A DNA stretch of 64,000 bases from Mycobacterium sp. SMC-2 (lineage in GTDB: Bacteria > Actinomycetota > Actinomycetes > Mycobacteriales > Mycobacteriaceae), in contig NZ_CP079863.1 in the NCBI RefSeq assembly GCF_025263485.1, positions 1,550,001 to 1,614,000 on the forward strand, given 5' to 3'. The notes beneath the pieces were generated by a model that was given only the letters and a program-made list of their open reading frames with translations, did no database searches and had not been told where the DNA came from. Of this stretch, positions 28,283 to 38,239 are shown in pieces. The translations under genes and the position numbers were made by a program. Within the stretch, counting starts at the first letter, position 1. Each line of letters begins with the position of its first letter.

Positions 28283-29238
28283 GAGCGGTGGGAAGGCGTC
28301 AGTCTTTCCACCGCGCCCAGGGCCGTCGCGGTCCGCTCTTCCCAGCCGCCATCGACGACGACGAATGGTCGTACCGCTGCGCGCAAAGCGCGCTCGCAGC
28401 GGCCGACGAAGTCAACGTCCGCACCGAGTGGAGAAGCCAGGCCGGTGGTGTCCGAAGACGCATCGGGCGTCATGAGCAGCGTGAGATCATAAGGGCGACA
28501 AGCTAATTCACAGATCTCCTGAGGGCAGCTTCCCGACAGCAACTCGGCCCACACGGTGGTCGCCAGCGGATCGGCACAGATCAGCACGCGATCGGCGTCG
28601 CGCGCTAAGGCTTCCTCAGAAGCGATCTGTCCGCGAACGAATTCTCTGCAATCCCATCCAGCCGACGAGCCTCCCCGCAGGCCCGGTAGTGCCGTTGACC
28701 ACTCCGGAACCCATTTCGTCCCCAGCTTTTCCGCGAGCCCCCTGGCGAGTGCGCCCGTCGCGGTGGGGTCGGGGCCGAGGATGCTGACCCTTTTCACGAA
28801 GTTGGGCCGGACGCAGCGTGGGATGTGCTGCCAGTGCGCGAACGGGTCCGCGCGGATGTCCGTCGCACTGACCGGAACGACCGCGCGAGCTTGATCGACT
28901 GACACGAAACGCGCCCCGAGGATTTGGGCGAAGTCCGCGCCGTAAGGCTCGGAAGCAAAGACGAAATCGGGACGCTCCGGGAGGACTCCGTCCAAGCGGG
29001 CCTTCCACGTGGCCCACGACGGCGGGTGCTGCACGTTCTCGATGGAAAGAGGAAGCACCCGATCGAAGGGGAACAGCTCACGCATCCACGCCAGGCGCTG
29101 AGTGCCCGATATCGGGTCGCCGGCCTGTACCGAGATAACGACCGTCAGATCGTCCACCCATCGGTGGGCGAACTCGCAAAGGTAAACGTGGCCGGCGTGG
29201 GGCGGCAAAAACCTCCCCAGCACCATTCCGCGGGTCAC
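28267..29238 (-). CDS. NadR-like NMN adenylyltransferase with a degenerate kinase P-loop
   Basis: The 323-residue protein aligns with bifunctional NadR (NMN adenylyltransferase plus ribosylnicotinamide kinase) over its whole length. The adenylyltransferase half is intact: GRFLPPHAGH (8-17, with the HxGH site) and SATDIR (124-129, SxTxxR). The kinase half is damaged: the P-loop reads GPDPTATGA (155-163) in place of GxxxxGK(S/T), so no Walker lysine is present. NAD synthesis by adenylylation is therefore plausible, and riboside phosphorylation is unlikely. M. tuberculosis has a NadR (Rv0212c) elsewhere, so this may be a diverged second copy. Start is the GTG at 29238; an in-frame ATG lies at 29226. 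It overlaps the MFS gene downstream. Confidence 0.85.
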   Translation of the reverse strand: MTRGMVLGRFLPPHAGHVYLCEFAHRWVDDLTVVISVQAGDPISGTQRLAWMRELFPFDRVLPLSIENVQHPPSWATWKARLDGVLPERPDFVFASEPYGADFAQILGARFVSVDQARAVVPVSATDIRADPFAHWQHIPRCVRPNFVKRVSILGPDPTATGALARGLAEKLGTKWVPEWSTALPGLRGGSSAGWDCREFVRGQIASEEALARDADRVLICADPLATTVWAELLSGSCPQEICELACRPYDLTLLMTPDASSDTTGLASPLGADVDFVGRCERALRAAVRPFVVVDGGWEERTATALGAVERLTPSHRSWELR

Positions 29239-29417
29239 GACGGCCCACGATCGCCGAATTCGCGCTCACCGCGACGTGGTTGCCGGCCGAAACGCTGCAC
29301 GAAGATTATTTAGCACCCGTAGCGCCCCGCGTCTGGATAAATCGGAGTCTCGATGTCGCGGTGCGGATTGGCCAGCCCGGTGGCGCACCGCCGGGCCGAG
29401 GCGTGGCTCCGCGCGCC

Positions 29418-30131
29418 TCAGCCGCCCATCAGCATCCGCCACTGGGCGAGGTCCGCGGCCCGATACACGTAGTTGGAACGCTTGACCTCCGACAGCGAAG
29501 CGCTCGGCTCAGCCGAATACCAGTGCCCCGGAAACACGATCGGGTCACCGGGCAGCGTCGCGAGTTGCCGCAGGCTGCGGTACATCTCGTCGGAGTCGCC
29601 GCCGGGAAAGTCGGTGCGCCCGCAGCCCTCCAGGAACAGCGTGTCACCGGCGACGAGGCGGCCGTCGAGCAGGAAGCATTGGCTGCCCGGCGTGTGGCCG
29701 GGAGTGTGCAGCAACTCGATCTCGATGTCGCCGATGCTGACCTTGTCGTGATTCTCGTGGGCGGTGAGGTCGCCGAGGCTGATCCCGGTGACCCGCGAAA
29801 CCCATTGCGCCTCATGGATATTGACGTGAACCGGCACGACTTTGCGTTCCAGCAGCTCGGCTAGGCCCTGCAGCGAAAAGCCCATCATCGACCCACCGAC
29901 GTGGTCGGGATGATGATGGGTCACCAGCACGCCGGACAGGTGCATGCCGTCGGCCTCGAGCGTGTCGAGCAAATCACCCGCCGCGTACGCGGGGTCGACC
30001 ACCACGCAGTCGCCCGTTTGGCGGTCGCCGATCAGGTAGGCGAAGTTGCGCATCTGGGCCGCGAACATGTCGCCGGCGGCGAAGTCGCGACCGGAGAGCA
30101 GTTGACGAAAGTACAGCCGGTCTGTTGACAC
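29418..30131 (-). CDS. Metallo-beta-lactamase-fold hydrolase (glyoxalase II-like)
   Basis: This 237-residue protein has the metal-binding motif THHHPDH (His72, His74, Asp76, His77), HTPGHTPGSQCFLLDGRLVAGDTLFLEGCGRTDFPGG and PGHWYS, the standard ligands of the metallo-beta-lactamase fold. Glyoxalase II hydrolyses thiol esters such as lactoylglutathione. In mycobacteria the thiol would be mycothiol or another, so the substrate is inferred. The GTG at 30131 is used. Length and position equal Rv0634c. It is divergent from the VapB-like gene with 108 nt between. Confidence 0.9.
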   Translation of the reverse strand: MSTDRLYFRQLLSGRDFAAGDMFAAQMRNFAYLIGDRQTGDCVVVDPAYAAGDLLDTLEADGMHLSGVLVTHHHPDHVGGSMMGFSLQGLAELLERKVVPVHVNIHEAQWVSRVTGISLGDLTAHENHDKVSIGDIEIELLHTPGHTPGSQCFLLDGRLVAGDTLFLEGCGRTDFPGGDSDEMYRSLRQLATLPGDPIVFPGHWYSAEPSASLSEVKRSNYVYRAADLAQWRMLMGG

Positions 30132-30239
30132 GTGACCAGAGTAGGGCGTGCGGACCGAGGGTCGGCAGCGCGCCGGGAACTTTGTCGACCCCGCCCGCGA
30201 GCAGGGATTGGGCGTCTGTCCGGTGGGTATTGTTGGCGC

Positions 30240-30449
30240 ATGAGGAAGAAGGTCGAAATCGAGATCGACGTCGATCTGGTCGACGAGGCGATACGCCGCT
30301 TCCAGTTGGCCGATGCCCGAGAGGCCATCAACCTCGCGTTGCGCACCCTGCTCACCGGAGCCGAAGGCGGCGAACCGGGCGAGGAGTACGACGAATTCAG
30401 CGACCCCAGCGCCTGGCAGCCCCGCCCCGGCGGTGCCGCCGCCCCGTAA
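30240..30449 (+). CDS. VapB-family (DUF2191-like) antitoxin-type protein, no partner toxin seen
   Basis: This 69-residue protein begins MRKKVEIEIDVDLVDEAIRRF and continues with a short ribbon-helix-helix-like part (ADAREAINLALRTLL). An acidic Pro-rich tail follows (EYDEFSDPSAWQPRPGG). This is the VapB antitoxin type, whose N-terminal domain binds DNA and whose tail wraps a PIN toxin. No VapC gene is adjacent. It agrees with the small Rv0634A gene. The start is the ATG after GTTGGCGC with no clear ribosome-binding site. It may work alone as a regulator. Confidence 0.75.
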   Translation: MRKKVEIEIDVDLVDEAIRRFQLADAREAINLALRTLLTGAEGGEPGEEYDEFSDPSAWQPRPGGAAAP

Positions 30450-30459
30450 AGCCCGTGGT

Positions 30460-30489
30460 TTGGTCCCGTTGCGAGCCAGGTTGTACCCT
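30460..30489 (+). promoter_or_regulatory. Candidate promoter for the tRNA-Thr / tRNA-Met / rpmG unit
   Basis: TTGGTC at 30460-30465 and TACCCT at 30484-30489 are separated by 18 nt, close to the SigA-type pattern. The tRNA-Thr gene begins 36 nt downstream. The -10 box fits TANNNT. This is spacing-based evidence only. Confidence 0.4.
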
Positions 30490-30525
30490 CTTTTAGGCCC
30501 GCGGCACTGCCGATTCGGGTGAACG

Positions 30526-30598
30526 GCCCCCTTAGCTCAGTCGGTAGAGCGTTTCCATGGTAAGGAAAAGGTCAACGGTTCGATTCCGTTAGGGGGCT
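30526..30598 (+). tRNA. thrT: tRNA-Thr (anticodon GGT)
   Basis: The 73-nt cloverleaf has acceptor arms GCCCCCT/AGGGGGC, a D-arm GCTC...GAGC, the anticodon stem TTTCC/GGAAA with loop ATGGTAA (anticodon GGT at 30559-30561), and T-arm AACGG TTCGATT CCGTT. The discriminator base is T and no CCA is encoded. It is the first RNA of the tRNA-Thr/tRNA-Met/rpmG block that precedes hadABC, as in M. tuberculosis. Confidence 0.95.
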
Positions 30599-30651
30599 CG
30601 GCGGATGCCGAGCAGGCGTGGCGGCCCCGGACTCCAACAGGGGTAGCCAGA

Positions 30652-30725
<74 letters not shown>

Positions 30726-30769
30726 CAACACAACAACGTGCACTTTGAGAGATTTGAGAGAGAACCGTC

Positions 30770-30937
30770 ATGGCGTCCAGTACCGACGTGCGGCCGAAGA
30801 TCACCTTGGCCTGCGAGGTGTGCAAGCACCGCAACTACATCACCAAGAAGAATCGCCGGAACGACCCGGACCGCATGGAGCTGAAGAAGTTCTGCCCCAA
30901 CTGCGGCAAGCACCAGGCGCACCGGGAAACGCGCTAG
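30770..30937 (+). CDS. rpmG: 50S ribosomal protein bL33 (zinc-binding, C+ type)
   Basis: The 55-residue protein [10 protein letters not shown]...HQAHRETR matches bL33. The two CxxC pairs (CEVC at 15-18 and CPNC near 42-45) make it the zinc-binding C+ form. In mycobacteria a C- paralog lacking these cysteines replaces it under zinc limitation. It follows tRNA-Met by 44 nt and precedes hadA by 51 nt, matching the rpmG2-hadABC arrangement. No strong Shine-Dalgarno is seen directly before the ATG. Confidence 0.95.
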   Translation: MASSTDVRPKITLACEVCKHRNYITKKNRRNDPDRMELKKFCPNCGKHQAHRETR

Positions 30938-30974
30938 CGGCGACCCTCAACCGTTTATTCGCCCACTGACTAGG

Positions 30975-30980
30975 TAGATT
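30975..30980 (+). promoter_or_regulatory. Candidate -10 box before hadA (TAGATT)
   Basis: TAGATT fits TANNNT and is 8 nt before the GTG of hadA. A transcript from it would start at or just before the start codon, so hadABC could be produced from a near-leaderless mRNA in addition to readthrough from rpmG. Confidence 0.35.
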
Positions 30981-30988
30981 TTAGAGCC

Positions 30989-31468
30989 GTGCCGTTAAGC
31001 GAAAGCATCGTCGGGATGCACTACCGCTACCCCGACTATTACATCGTGGAGCGGGAGAAAGTCCGCGAGTACGCCGTCGCCGTGCAAAATGACGACGCCT
31101 TCTATCTCGAGGAGAAGGCGGCGGCCGATCTCGGCTATGGCGGGCTGCTCGCGCCGTTGACGTTCATCTGCGTGTTCGGCTACCAGGCGCAGACATCCTT
31201 CTTCAAGCACGCGAACATCGCCGTCCACGACGCGCAGATCGTGCAGGTCGACCAGGTGCTGAAGTTCATGGCGCCAATCGTGGCGGGCGACAAGCTGTAC
31301 TGCGACGTCTACGTGGACTCGGTGCGGGTTTCGCACGGCACTCAGATCATCGTGACCAAGAACGTCGTCACCAACGAAGCCGGTGACGTCGTCCAGGAGA
31401 CCTACACGACCCTGGCGGGCCGTGCCGGCGAAAACGGAGAAGAGGGATTTTCTGATGCCACTGCGTGA
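30989..31468 (+). CDS. hadA: (3R)-hydroxyacyl-ACP dehydratase subunit HadA
   Basis: HadA (159 residues) is the non-catalytic, substrate-binding partner of HadB in the FAS-II dehydratase that elongates meromycolic acids. The hot-dog fold is seen in LKFMAPIVAGDKLYCDVYVDSVRV, together with the MaoC-like N-terminus IVGMHYRYPDYYIVEREKVREYAVAV. It lacks the catalytic Asp-His pair. Cys61-type residues relevant to thiacetazone are not mapped here. The GTG start at 30989 is used. Its 3' end overlaps hadB by 14 nt. The order hadA-hadB-hadC is that of M. tuberculosis Rv0635-Rv0637. Confidence 0.95.
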   Translation: MPLSESIVGMHYRYPDYYIVEREKVREYAVAVQNDDAFYLEEKAAADLGYGGLLAPLTFICVFGYQAQTSFFKHANIAVHDAQIVQVDQVLKFMAPIVAGDKLYCDVYVDSVRVSHGTQIIVTKNVVTNEAGDVVQETYTTLAGRAGENGEEGFSDATA

Positions 31469-31883
31469 GTTCAGCTCGGTGAAGGTGGGTGACCAGCTCC
31501 CCGAGAAGACCTATCCGCTGACCCGTCAGGATCTGGTGAACTACGCGGGAGTGTCCGGGGACCTGAACCCGATCCACTGGGACGACGAGATGGCCAAGGT
31601 CGTCGGGTTGGACACCGCGATCGCGCACGGCATGCTGACCATGGGCATCGGTGGCGGCTACGTCACCTCGTGGATCGGTGACCCCGGTGCGGTCACCGAG
31701 TACAACGTGCGGTTCACCGCGGTGGTGCCGGTGCCCAACGACGGCAAGGGCGCCGAGCTGGTCTTCAGCGGCCGGGTGAAGTCCGTCGATCCGGAGACCA
31801 AGTCGGTAACCATCGCGTTGACGGCCACCACCGGCGGCAAGAAGATCTTCGGTAGGGCCATCGCCTCCGCGACACTCGCATAG
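31455..31883 (+). CDS. hadB: (3R)-hydroxyacyl-ACP dehydratase subunit HadB
   Basis: HadB (142 residues) supplies the catalytic pair for both HadAB and HadBC dehydratases in the FAS-II cycle. The MaoC signature is intact: AGVSGDLNPIHWDDE with Asp36 and His41, followed by HGMLTMGIGGGYVTSWIG. The ATG at 31455 is preferred over upstream in-frame sequence because it gives the exact family length and overlaps the end of hadA. A 14-nt gap leads to hadC. Confidence 0.96.
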   Translation: MPLREFSSVKVGDQLPEKTYPLTRQDLVNYAGVSGDLNPIHWDDEMAKVVGLDTAIAHGMLTMGIGGGYVTSWIGDPGAVTEYNVRFTAVVPVPNDGKGAELVFSGRVKSVDPETKSVTIALTATTGGKKIFGRAIASATLA

Positions 31884-31897
31884 GCGGGCCCCGCTTA

Positions 31898-32398
31898 ATG
31901 GCGCTCAAGACCGATATCCGCGGGATGATCTGGCGGTACCCGGACTATTTCGTGGTGGGCCGTGAACAACTCCGTCAGTTCGCGTTAGCCACCAAGAACC
32001 GCCACCCGGCCCACTTCGACGAAGACGCGGCCGCCGAACTCGGCCACGACGCGATCGTGGCGCCCCTGACCTTCGCAACCATCTTCGCCAAGCTGGTTCA
32101 GCTGGATTTCTTCCGGCACGTCGACATCGGCATGGAGACGCTGGTGATCGTCCAGGTCGACCAGAGGTTCGTGTTCTCCAAGCCGATCAAGGCCGGCGAC
32201 AAGCTGTGGGCGCGGATGGACATCGTGTCGGTGGACGAGCGTTTCGGCGCCGACATCGTCGTCACCAAGAACATCTGCACCGACGATCACGGTGAGGTGG
32301 TCTTGGAGGCCTACACCACGTTGATGAGCCAGTACGCCGACCAGTCGGCGAATCTCAAATGGGACTCGGAGTCCGGCCAGGTCGTCAGAACGGCGTAA
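31898..32398 (+). CDS. hadC: (3R)-hydroxyacyl-ACP dehydratase subunit HadC
   Basis: HadC (166 residues) is the second HadB partner, used with longer, oxygenated meromycolate chains. It resembles HadA (MIWRYPDYFVVGREQLRQFALATKN; IVQVDQRFVFSKPIKAGDKLWARMDIVSV) and likewise lacks the catalytic Asp-His pair. It follows hadB closely and ends the dehydratase operon. It is 144 nt upstream of tRNA-Trp. Confidence 0.95.
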   Translation: MALKTDIRGMIWRYPDYFVVGREQLRQFALATKNRHPAHFDEDAAAELGHDAIVAPLTFATIFAKLVQLDFFRHVDIGMETLVIVQVDQRFVFSKPIKAGDKLWARMDIVSVDERFGADIVVTKNICTDDHGEVVLEAYTTLMSQYADQSANLKWDSESGQVVRTA

Positions 32399-32542
32399 TT
32401 AGTATCTGACTCCCGCGTCGATGTACACTCGGACCTCGGGGTTTTCCCAGCGTTAGCGCGCTTTCCGTGAGTCGAGCGATCGGAAGGCGCGCGTGTCATG
32501 TGAGCCCCGGTAGGTAAGCGCAGGTTGGCCTGCCAACCGCGA

Positions 32543-32615
<73 letters not shown>

Positions 32616-32762
32616 CTGAACGCGACGTCTGGCGACGATGCGGGCCGGAATGGCCCGAGGAGGAGCCCGACAATAGAAAAGGCGTGCCATGGTGGACACT
32701 GGAATAGTGGCCGTTCACCACGGGATGGCCCGCGGGGTACGAGCAAACTTAAGGAGCATGCG

Positions 32763-33218
32763 GTGAGCGACGAAGGCGACGCTGCCAACGACGCCACAAG
32801 CGACGGCGCAGACAGGGGTGAGGACCGCGCGAACGGCGGCCGGACCGCTGTGGTGACGCGGCCGCAGCGCCCCACCGGCAAACGCACCCGGCAGCGAGCG
32901 ACCGATGCCGGCGAGGACGTCGACGTAGAGTCGGCGGACGAGGTCGAGGTCGCCAAGCAGGACAAGGCCACCAAGGGCGCCAAAGCCAAGAAGGCCAAAA
33001 AACCGAAGAAGCCCGGGGAGCGTTCGGCCAACCCGTTCGTCTTCGTCTACAACTACCTCAAGCAGGTGGTTGCGGAGATGCGGAAGGTTATCTGGCCCAA
33101 CCGCAAGCAGATGCTCACCTACACATCGGTGGTGCTGGTGTTCCTGGCCTTCATGGTGGCGCTGGTCGGCGGCGCGGATTTCGGCCTCACCAAGCTGGTG
33201 CTGCTGGTGTTCGGCTGA
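32763..33218 (+). CDS. secE: Preprotein translocase subunit SecE
   Basis: SecE (151 residues) is a small essential part of the SecYEG channel. The mycobacterial form has a long charged, Lys/Ala-rich cytoplasmic N-terminus (about 90 residues, with [16 protein letters not shown]). It is followed by the conserved amphipathic [29 protein letters not shown] and one C-terminal membrane helix. The GTG at 32763 is set by AAGGAG 6 nt upstream. nusG follows after 26 nt, so the two are co-transcribed. Confidence 0.95.
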   Translation: MSDEGDAANDATSDGADRGEDRANGGRTAVVTRPQRPTGKRTRQRATDAGEDVDVESADEVEVAKQDKATKGAKAKKAKKPKKPGERSANPFVFVYNYLKQVVAEMRKVIWPNRKQMLTYTSVVLVFLAFMVALVGGADFGLTKLVLLVFG

Positions 33219-33229
33219 GCGAGAGATAG

Positions 33230-33979
<750 letters not shown>

Positions 33980-34011
33980 AACGCGTTAGCTAGGAAGGAA
34001 CACCAACACCC

Positions 34012-34440
34012 ATGGCCCCGAAGAAGAAAGTCGCTGGGCTGATCAAGCTGCAGATCGTGGCGGGGCAGGCCAACCCTGCGCCGCCGGTGGGGCCCGCGCT
34101 CGGCCAGCACGGCGTCAACATCATGGAGTTCTGCAAGGCCTACAACGCCGCCACGGAGAACCAGCGCGGCCAGGTCATCCCGGTGGAGATCACGGTCTAC
34201 GAGGACCGCAGCTTCACCTTCGCGCTCAAGACGCCGCCCGCCGCGAAGCTGCTACTCAAGGCCGCGGGCGTGGGCAAGGGCTCGGCCGAGCCGCACAAGA
34301 CCAAGGTCGCCAAGGTCACCTGGGACCAGGTTCGTGAGATCGCCGAGACCAAGAAGACCGATCTCAACGCCAACGACATCGACGCGGCCGCCAAGATCAT
34401 CGCCGGCACCGCCCGGTCGATGGGGATCACCGTCGAATAG
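34012..34440 (+). CDS. rplK: 50S ribosomal protein uL11
   Basis: RplK (142 residues) forms the stalk base and the factor-binding site with 23S rRNA. Family segments include [28 protein letters not shown] at the N-terminus, the site for thiopeptide action, and [15 protein letters not shown] with the C-terminal SMGITVE. AAGGAA about 11 nt upstream supports the ATG at 34012. An 84-nt spacer with a small hairpin separates it from rplA. Confidence 0.98.
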   Translation: MAPKKKVAGLIKLQIVAGQANPAPPVGPALGQHGVNIMEFCKAYNAATENQRGQVIPVEITVYEDRSFTFALKTPPAAKLLLKAAGVGKGSAEPHKTKVAKVTWDQVREIAETKKTDLNANDIDAAAKIIAGTARSMGITVE

Positions 34441-34463
34441 AACCGCATAGTTCGACCCCAACC

Positions 34464-34498
34464 GTGGGAGGGCCAGCTTCGGCCCGCTGCTTAACCAC
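34464..34498 (+). promoter_or_regulatory. Candidate L1-binding hairpin in the rplK-rplA spacer
   Basis: GTGG at 34464-34467 can pair with CCAC at 34495-34498, and GGGCC at 34470-34474 with GGCCC at 34481-34485, leaving asymmetric internal nucleotides. Two short helices with an asymmetric loop and a GTGGGAGGGC face resemble the L1 target in 23S rRNA and in ribosomal-protein mRNAs. Translational autoregulation by L1 is inferred. Confidence 0.4.
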
Positions 34499-34524
34499 GA
34501 CCCAACACCCGATTGGATGAATCA

Positions 34525-35232
34525 ATGAGCAAGAACAGCAAGGCATACCGCGCCGCCGCCGAGAAGGTGGACCGCAACAACCTGTACAGCCCCCTGGAGG
34601 CGGCCAAGCTCGCGAAGGAGACGTCCTCGGCCAAGCAGGACGCGACGGTCGAGGTGGCGATCCGGCTCGGCGTCGACCCCCGCAAGGCGGACCAGATGGT
34701 CCGCGGCACGGTCAACCTGCCGCACGGCACGGGTAAGACCGCCCGCGTCGCGGTGTTCGCGGTCGGCGACAAGGCCGAGCAGGCGCAGGCCGCCGGCGCC
34801 GACATCGTCGGCAGCGACGACCTCATCGAGAAGATCCAGGGCGGTTTCCTGGACTTCGACGCCGCGATCGCGACCCCCGACCAGATGGCGAAGGTCGGCC
34901 GCATCGCCCGCGTGCTCGGTCCGCGCGGCCTGATGCCGAACCCCAAGACGGGCACCGTCACCCCGGACGTCGCCAAGGCGGTGGCCGACATCAAGGGCGG
35001 CAAGATCAACTTCCGCATCGACAAGCAGGCCAACCTGCACTTCGTCATCGGGAAGGCGTCCTTCGACGAGAAGGCCCTCGCGGAGAACTACGGCGCCGCG
35101 CTCGACGAGGTGTTGCGGCTCAAGCCGTCCGCCTCGAAGGGCCGCTACCTGAAGAAGATCACGGTGTCGACGACCACCGGCCCGGGCATCCCGGTGGACC
35201 CGTCGGTCACCCGCAACTTCTCCGAGGCCTGA
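34525..35232 (+). CDS. rplA: 50S ribosomal protein uL1
   Basis: RplA (235 residues) binds the L1 stalk and helps release tRNA from the E site. Conserved parts are [60 protein letters not shown] and [16 protein letters not shown]. The ATG at 34525 gives the usual length, whereas the upstream ATG at 34513 adds only four residues. A long hairpin-forming inverted repeat follows, at the junction with convergent mmaA4. Confidence 0.97.
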   Translation: MSKNSKAYRAAAEKVDRNNLYSPLEAAKLAKETSSAKQDATVEVAIRLGVDPRKADQMVRGTVNLPHGTGKTARVAVFAVGDKAEQAQAAGADIVGSDDLIEKIQGGFLDFDAAIATPDQMAKVGRIARVLGPRGLMPNPKTGTVTPDVAKAVADIKGGKINFRIDKQANLHFVIGKASFDEKALAENYGAALDEVLRLKPSASKGRYLKKITVSTTTGPGIPVDPSVTRNFSEA

Positions 35233-35238
35233 GTTTCC

Positions 35239-35301
35239 CGCCGAGCGTCGACTTGTTGGGCAATTCTCAAGGTAATTGGCCCAACAAGTCGACGCTCGGC
35301 G
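35239..35301. repeat. Long inverted repeat (22-bp perfect arms) between convergent rplA and mmaA4
   Basis: The arms at 35239-35260 and 35280-35301 are perfectly complementary, with the core GCCGAGCGTCGACTTGTTGG. A further CAATT/AATTG pairing extends the stem to about 27 bp with one bulge and an 8-nt loop. No T-run follows on either strand. It could serve as a bidirectional terminator or be a small dispersed repeat, and its location between convergent stops favours transcription insulation. Confidence 0.75.
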
Positions 35302-35308
35302 ACAAAAG

Positions 35309-36205
35309 CTAGTTGACCGCTCCCGGCTTCAGGTAGGTCACCAGGCTGACGTCGAGCATTTCCTCGGTGAAGTAGTGCTCGCAGCCCCGCAGGTACTTGA
35401 TGTAGCGGTTGTAGACCTCTTCGGAAGTGACCTCGATGGCCTTCTGTTTGTTGGACTCCAGCGTGTCGCCCCAGATGTGCAGCGTCTTGATGTAGTGCGG
35501 ACGCAGCGAAAGGGGTTCGGGCACAATAAAACCCGCCTTCTCGCCGTGGTCGACCATCATCTGCGTTGACGGCAGCCGGCCGCCCGGGAAGATTTCGGTG
35601 ACGATGAACTTGATGAAACGGGCCGTCTCGAAGGTCAGCTTCTTGCCGCGGGCCGCCATCTCGTACGGGTGGTAGCTGACGCTGCTCTGGACGGTCATCC
35701 GGCCATCCTCGGGCATGATGTCGTAGCACCTTTTGAAGAAGTCGTCGTAGTTCTCGTGCCCGAAGTGCTCGAAGGCCTCGATCGACACGATCCGGTCGAC
35801 CGGCTCGTTGAAGTCCTCCCAGTTCTGCAGGCGCACTTCACGCGAACGGTTGGTGTCGATCGACGCCAACACTTGCTCGCAGCGGGCGTGCTGGTTCTTG
35901 GACAGTGTCAGGCCGATGACGTTGACGTCGAACCGCTCGACGGCGCGCTTCATGGTGGTGCCCCAGCCGCAGCCGATGTCCAGCAGGGTCATCCCCGGCT
36001 TGAGGTCGAGCTTGTCCAGGTTCAGGTCGATCTTGGCGTACTGCGCTTCTTCCAGCGTCATGTCGTCACGCTCGAAGTAGGCGCAGCTGTAGGTCCGGGT
36101 CGGGTCCTGGAACAGGGCGAAGAAGTCGTCGGAGACGTCGTAGTGCGCCTGAATGTCCTCGGGAGCCGTCCGAATCTTCGTCGGGCTAGCCGGTTGATCA
36201 GCCAT
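35309..36205 (-). CDS. mmaA4: Hydroxymycolate-forming methyltransferase MmaA4
   Basis: The 298-residue protein is almost superimposable on M. tuberculosis MmaA4 (Hma). It has [37 protein letters not shown], the SAM site [54 protein letters not shown] and the C-terminal [18 protein letters not shown]. MmaA4 installs the methyl and hydroxyl groups that lead to keto and methoxy mycolates. GGAGGA is present about 13 nt before the ATG at 36205. It is the last gene of the mmaA1-mmaA3-mmaA4 direction on the minus strand, with 83 nt to mmaA3. Confidence 0.93.
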   Translation of the reverse strand: MADQPASPTKIRTAPEDIQAHYDVSDDFFALFQDPTRTYSCAYFERDDMTLEEAQYAKIDLNLDKLDLKPGMTLLDIGCGWGTTMKRAVERFDVNVIGLTLSKNQHARCEQVLASIDTNRSREVRLQNWEDFNEPVDRIVSIEAFEHFGHENYDDFFKRCYDIMPEDGRMTVQSSVSYHPYEMAARGKKLTFETARFIKFIVTEIFPGGRLPSTQMMVDHGEKAGFIVPEPLSLRPHYIKTLHIWGDTLESNKQKAIEVTSEEVYNRYIKYLRGCEHYFTEEMLDVSLVTYLKPGAVN

Positions 36206-36288
36206 TATGGTCTTGTTCTCCTCCGATGAAGTTCACTGCGGATACCCACGCACTTGCTTCGGGGCGTGACGTGCAACGATACCCAACC

Positions 36289-37170
36289 CTACTTTTCCAG
36301 CGTGAATTGGTTGCAGTCGATGTAGGCGGTGCGGAAAGCCCGGGCACAGCCGGTCAGGTACTTCATGTACCGCTCGTACACCTCTTCGGACTGGATCCTG
36401 ATCGCGTCGTCCCTGCGCGCCTGCAGGGCGCCGGCCCACAGGTCGAGGGTCTTGGCGAAGTCGGTCCGCAGCGACTGGACGTGGGTCACCCGGAAGCCGT
36501 TCCTCGTCGAGTGCTCCTCGATGGTCTCGATCATCGGCAGCCGACCCCCCGGGAAGATGTCGGTCACGATGAACTTGATGAACTTGGCGACCTCGATCGT
36601 CAGGGGCAGGCCCCGCTCGATGACCTGCCTTCCGTGCAATCCCGTGATCGAGTGCAGCAGCATCACGCCGTCGCCGGGCATGGCGGTGTAGGCGAATTTG
36701 AAGAAGTCGTCGTAGCGGTGAAAGCCGAAGTGCTCCAACGCCTCGATGGTGACGATGCGGTCGACCGGTTCGTTGAAGTCGGCCCAGTCGCACAGCAGTG
36801 CCCGCCGCGACCGGCCGCTGTCGATCCCGTCGAGCACCTGCTGGCAATAGGCATGCTGATTCTTGGACAGGGTCAGCCCCACGACGTTGACGTCGTAGCG
36901 CTCGACGGCGCGTTTCAACACCGAACCCCAACCGCAGCCGACGTCGAGCAAGGTCATCCCCGGCTGGAGCCCGAGCTTGTCCAGCGTCAGGTCGAGCTTG
37001 GCGAGCTGCGCTTCGTGCAAGGTCATGTTCTCGCGGGGGAAATACGCGCAGCTGTAGGTGCGGGTCGGATCCTGGAAGAGCGCGAAGAACTCGTTCGACA
37101 GGTCGTAGTGCGCCTGTACGTCGTCCAGATTGGACCGCGTACGGACAGTGCCGGTTGGGTTGTCAGACAT
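36289..37170 (-). CDS. mmaA3: Mycolic acid O-methyltransferase-type MmaA3
   Basis: The 293-residue protein begins [35 protein letters not shown] and shares the MmaA3 length and N-terminus. The SAM site is [40 protein letters not shown], and the active-site region is EALEHFGFHRYDDFFKFAY. MmaA3 converts hydroxymycolates into methoxymycolates. It is divergent in places ([39 protein letters not shown]), so the assignment rests on overall pattern and position. GGGAGGAC lies 4-5 nt before the ATG. An mmaA2 gene would normally follow upstream but is absent. Confidence 0.85.
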   Translation of the reverse strand: MSDNPTGTVRTRSNLDDVQAHYDLSNEFFALFQDPTRTYSCAYFPRENMTLHEAQLAKLDLTLDKLGLQPGMTLLDVGCGWGSVLKRAVERYDVNVVGLTLSKNQHAYCQQVLDGIDSGRSRRALLCDWADFNEPVDRIVTIEALEHFGFHRYDDFFKFAYTAMPGDGVMLLHSITGLHGRQVIERGLPLTIEVAKFIKFIVTDIFPGGRLPMIETIEEHSTRNGFRVTHVQSLRTDFAKTLDLWAGALQARRDDAIRIQSEEVYERYMKYLTGCARAFRTAYIDCNQFTLEK

Positions 37171-37291
37171 ATGTCCTCCCCAGGGAAACGGACACCAGAG
37201 AGGTGGCCATCCCGGGCGAGGCTACTCGGCGAGGATTGAAAACGGCGCATTTGCGCGCGCGTGCGCCGGAGGAGTTTTTACGCGCCGGGCG

Positions 37292-38239
<948 letters not shown>

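Noticed and set aside
28267..29238. Calling the NadR-like gene a fully bifunctional NadR
   Set aside because: The kinase P-loop has no lysine (GPDPTATGA), so only the adenylyltransferase role is supported.
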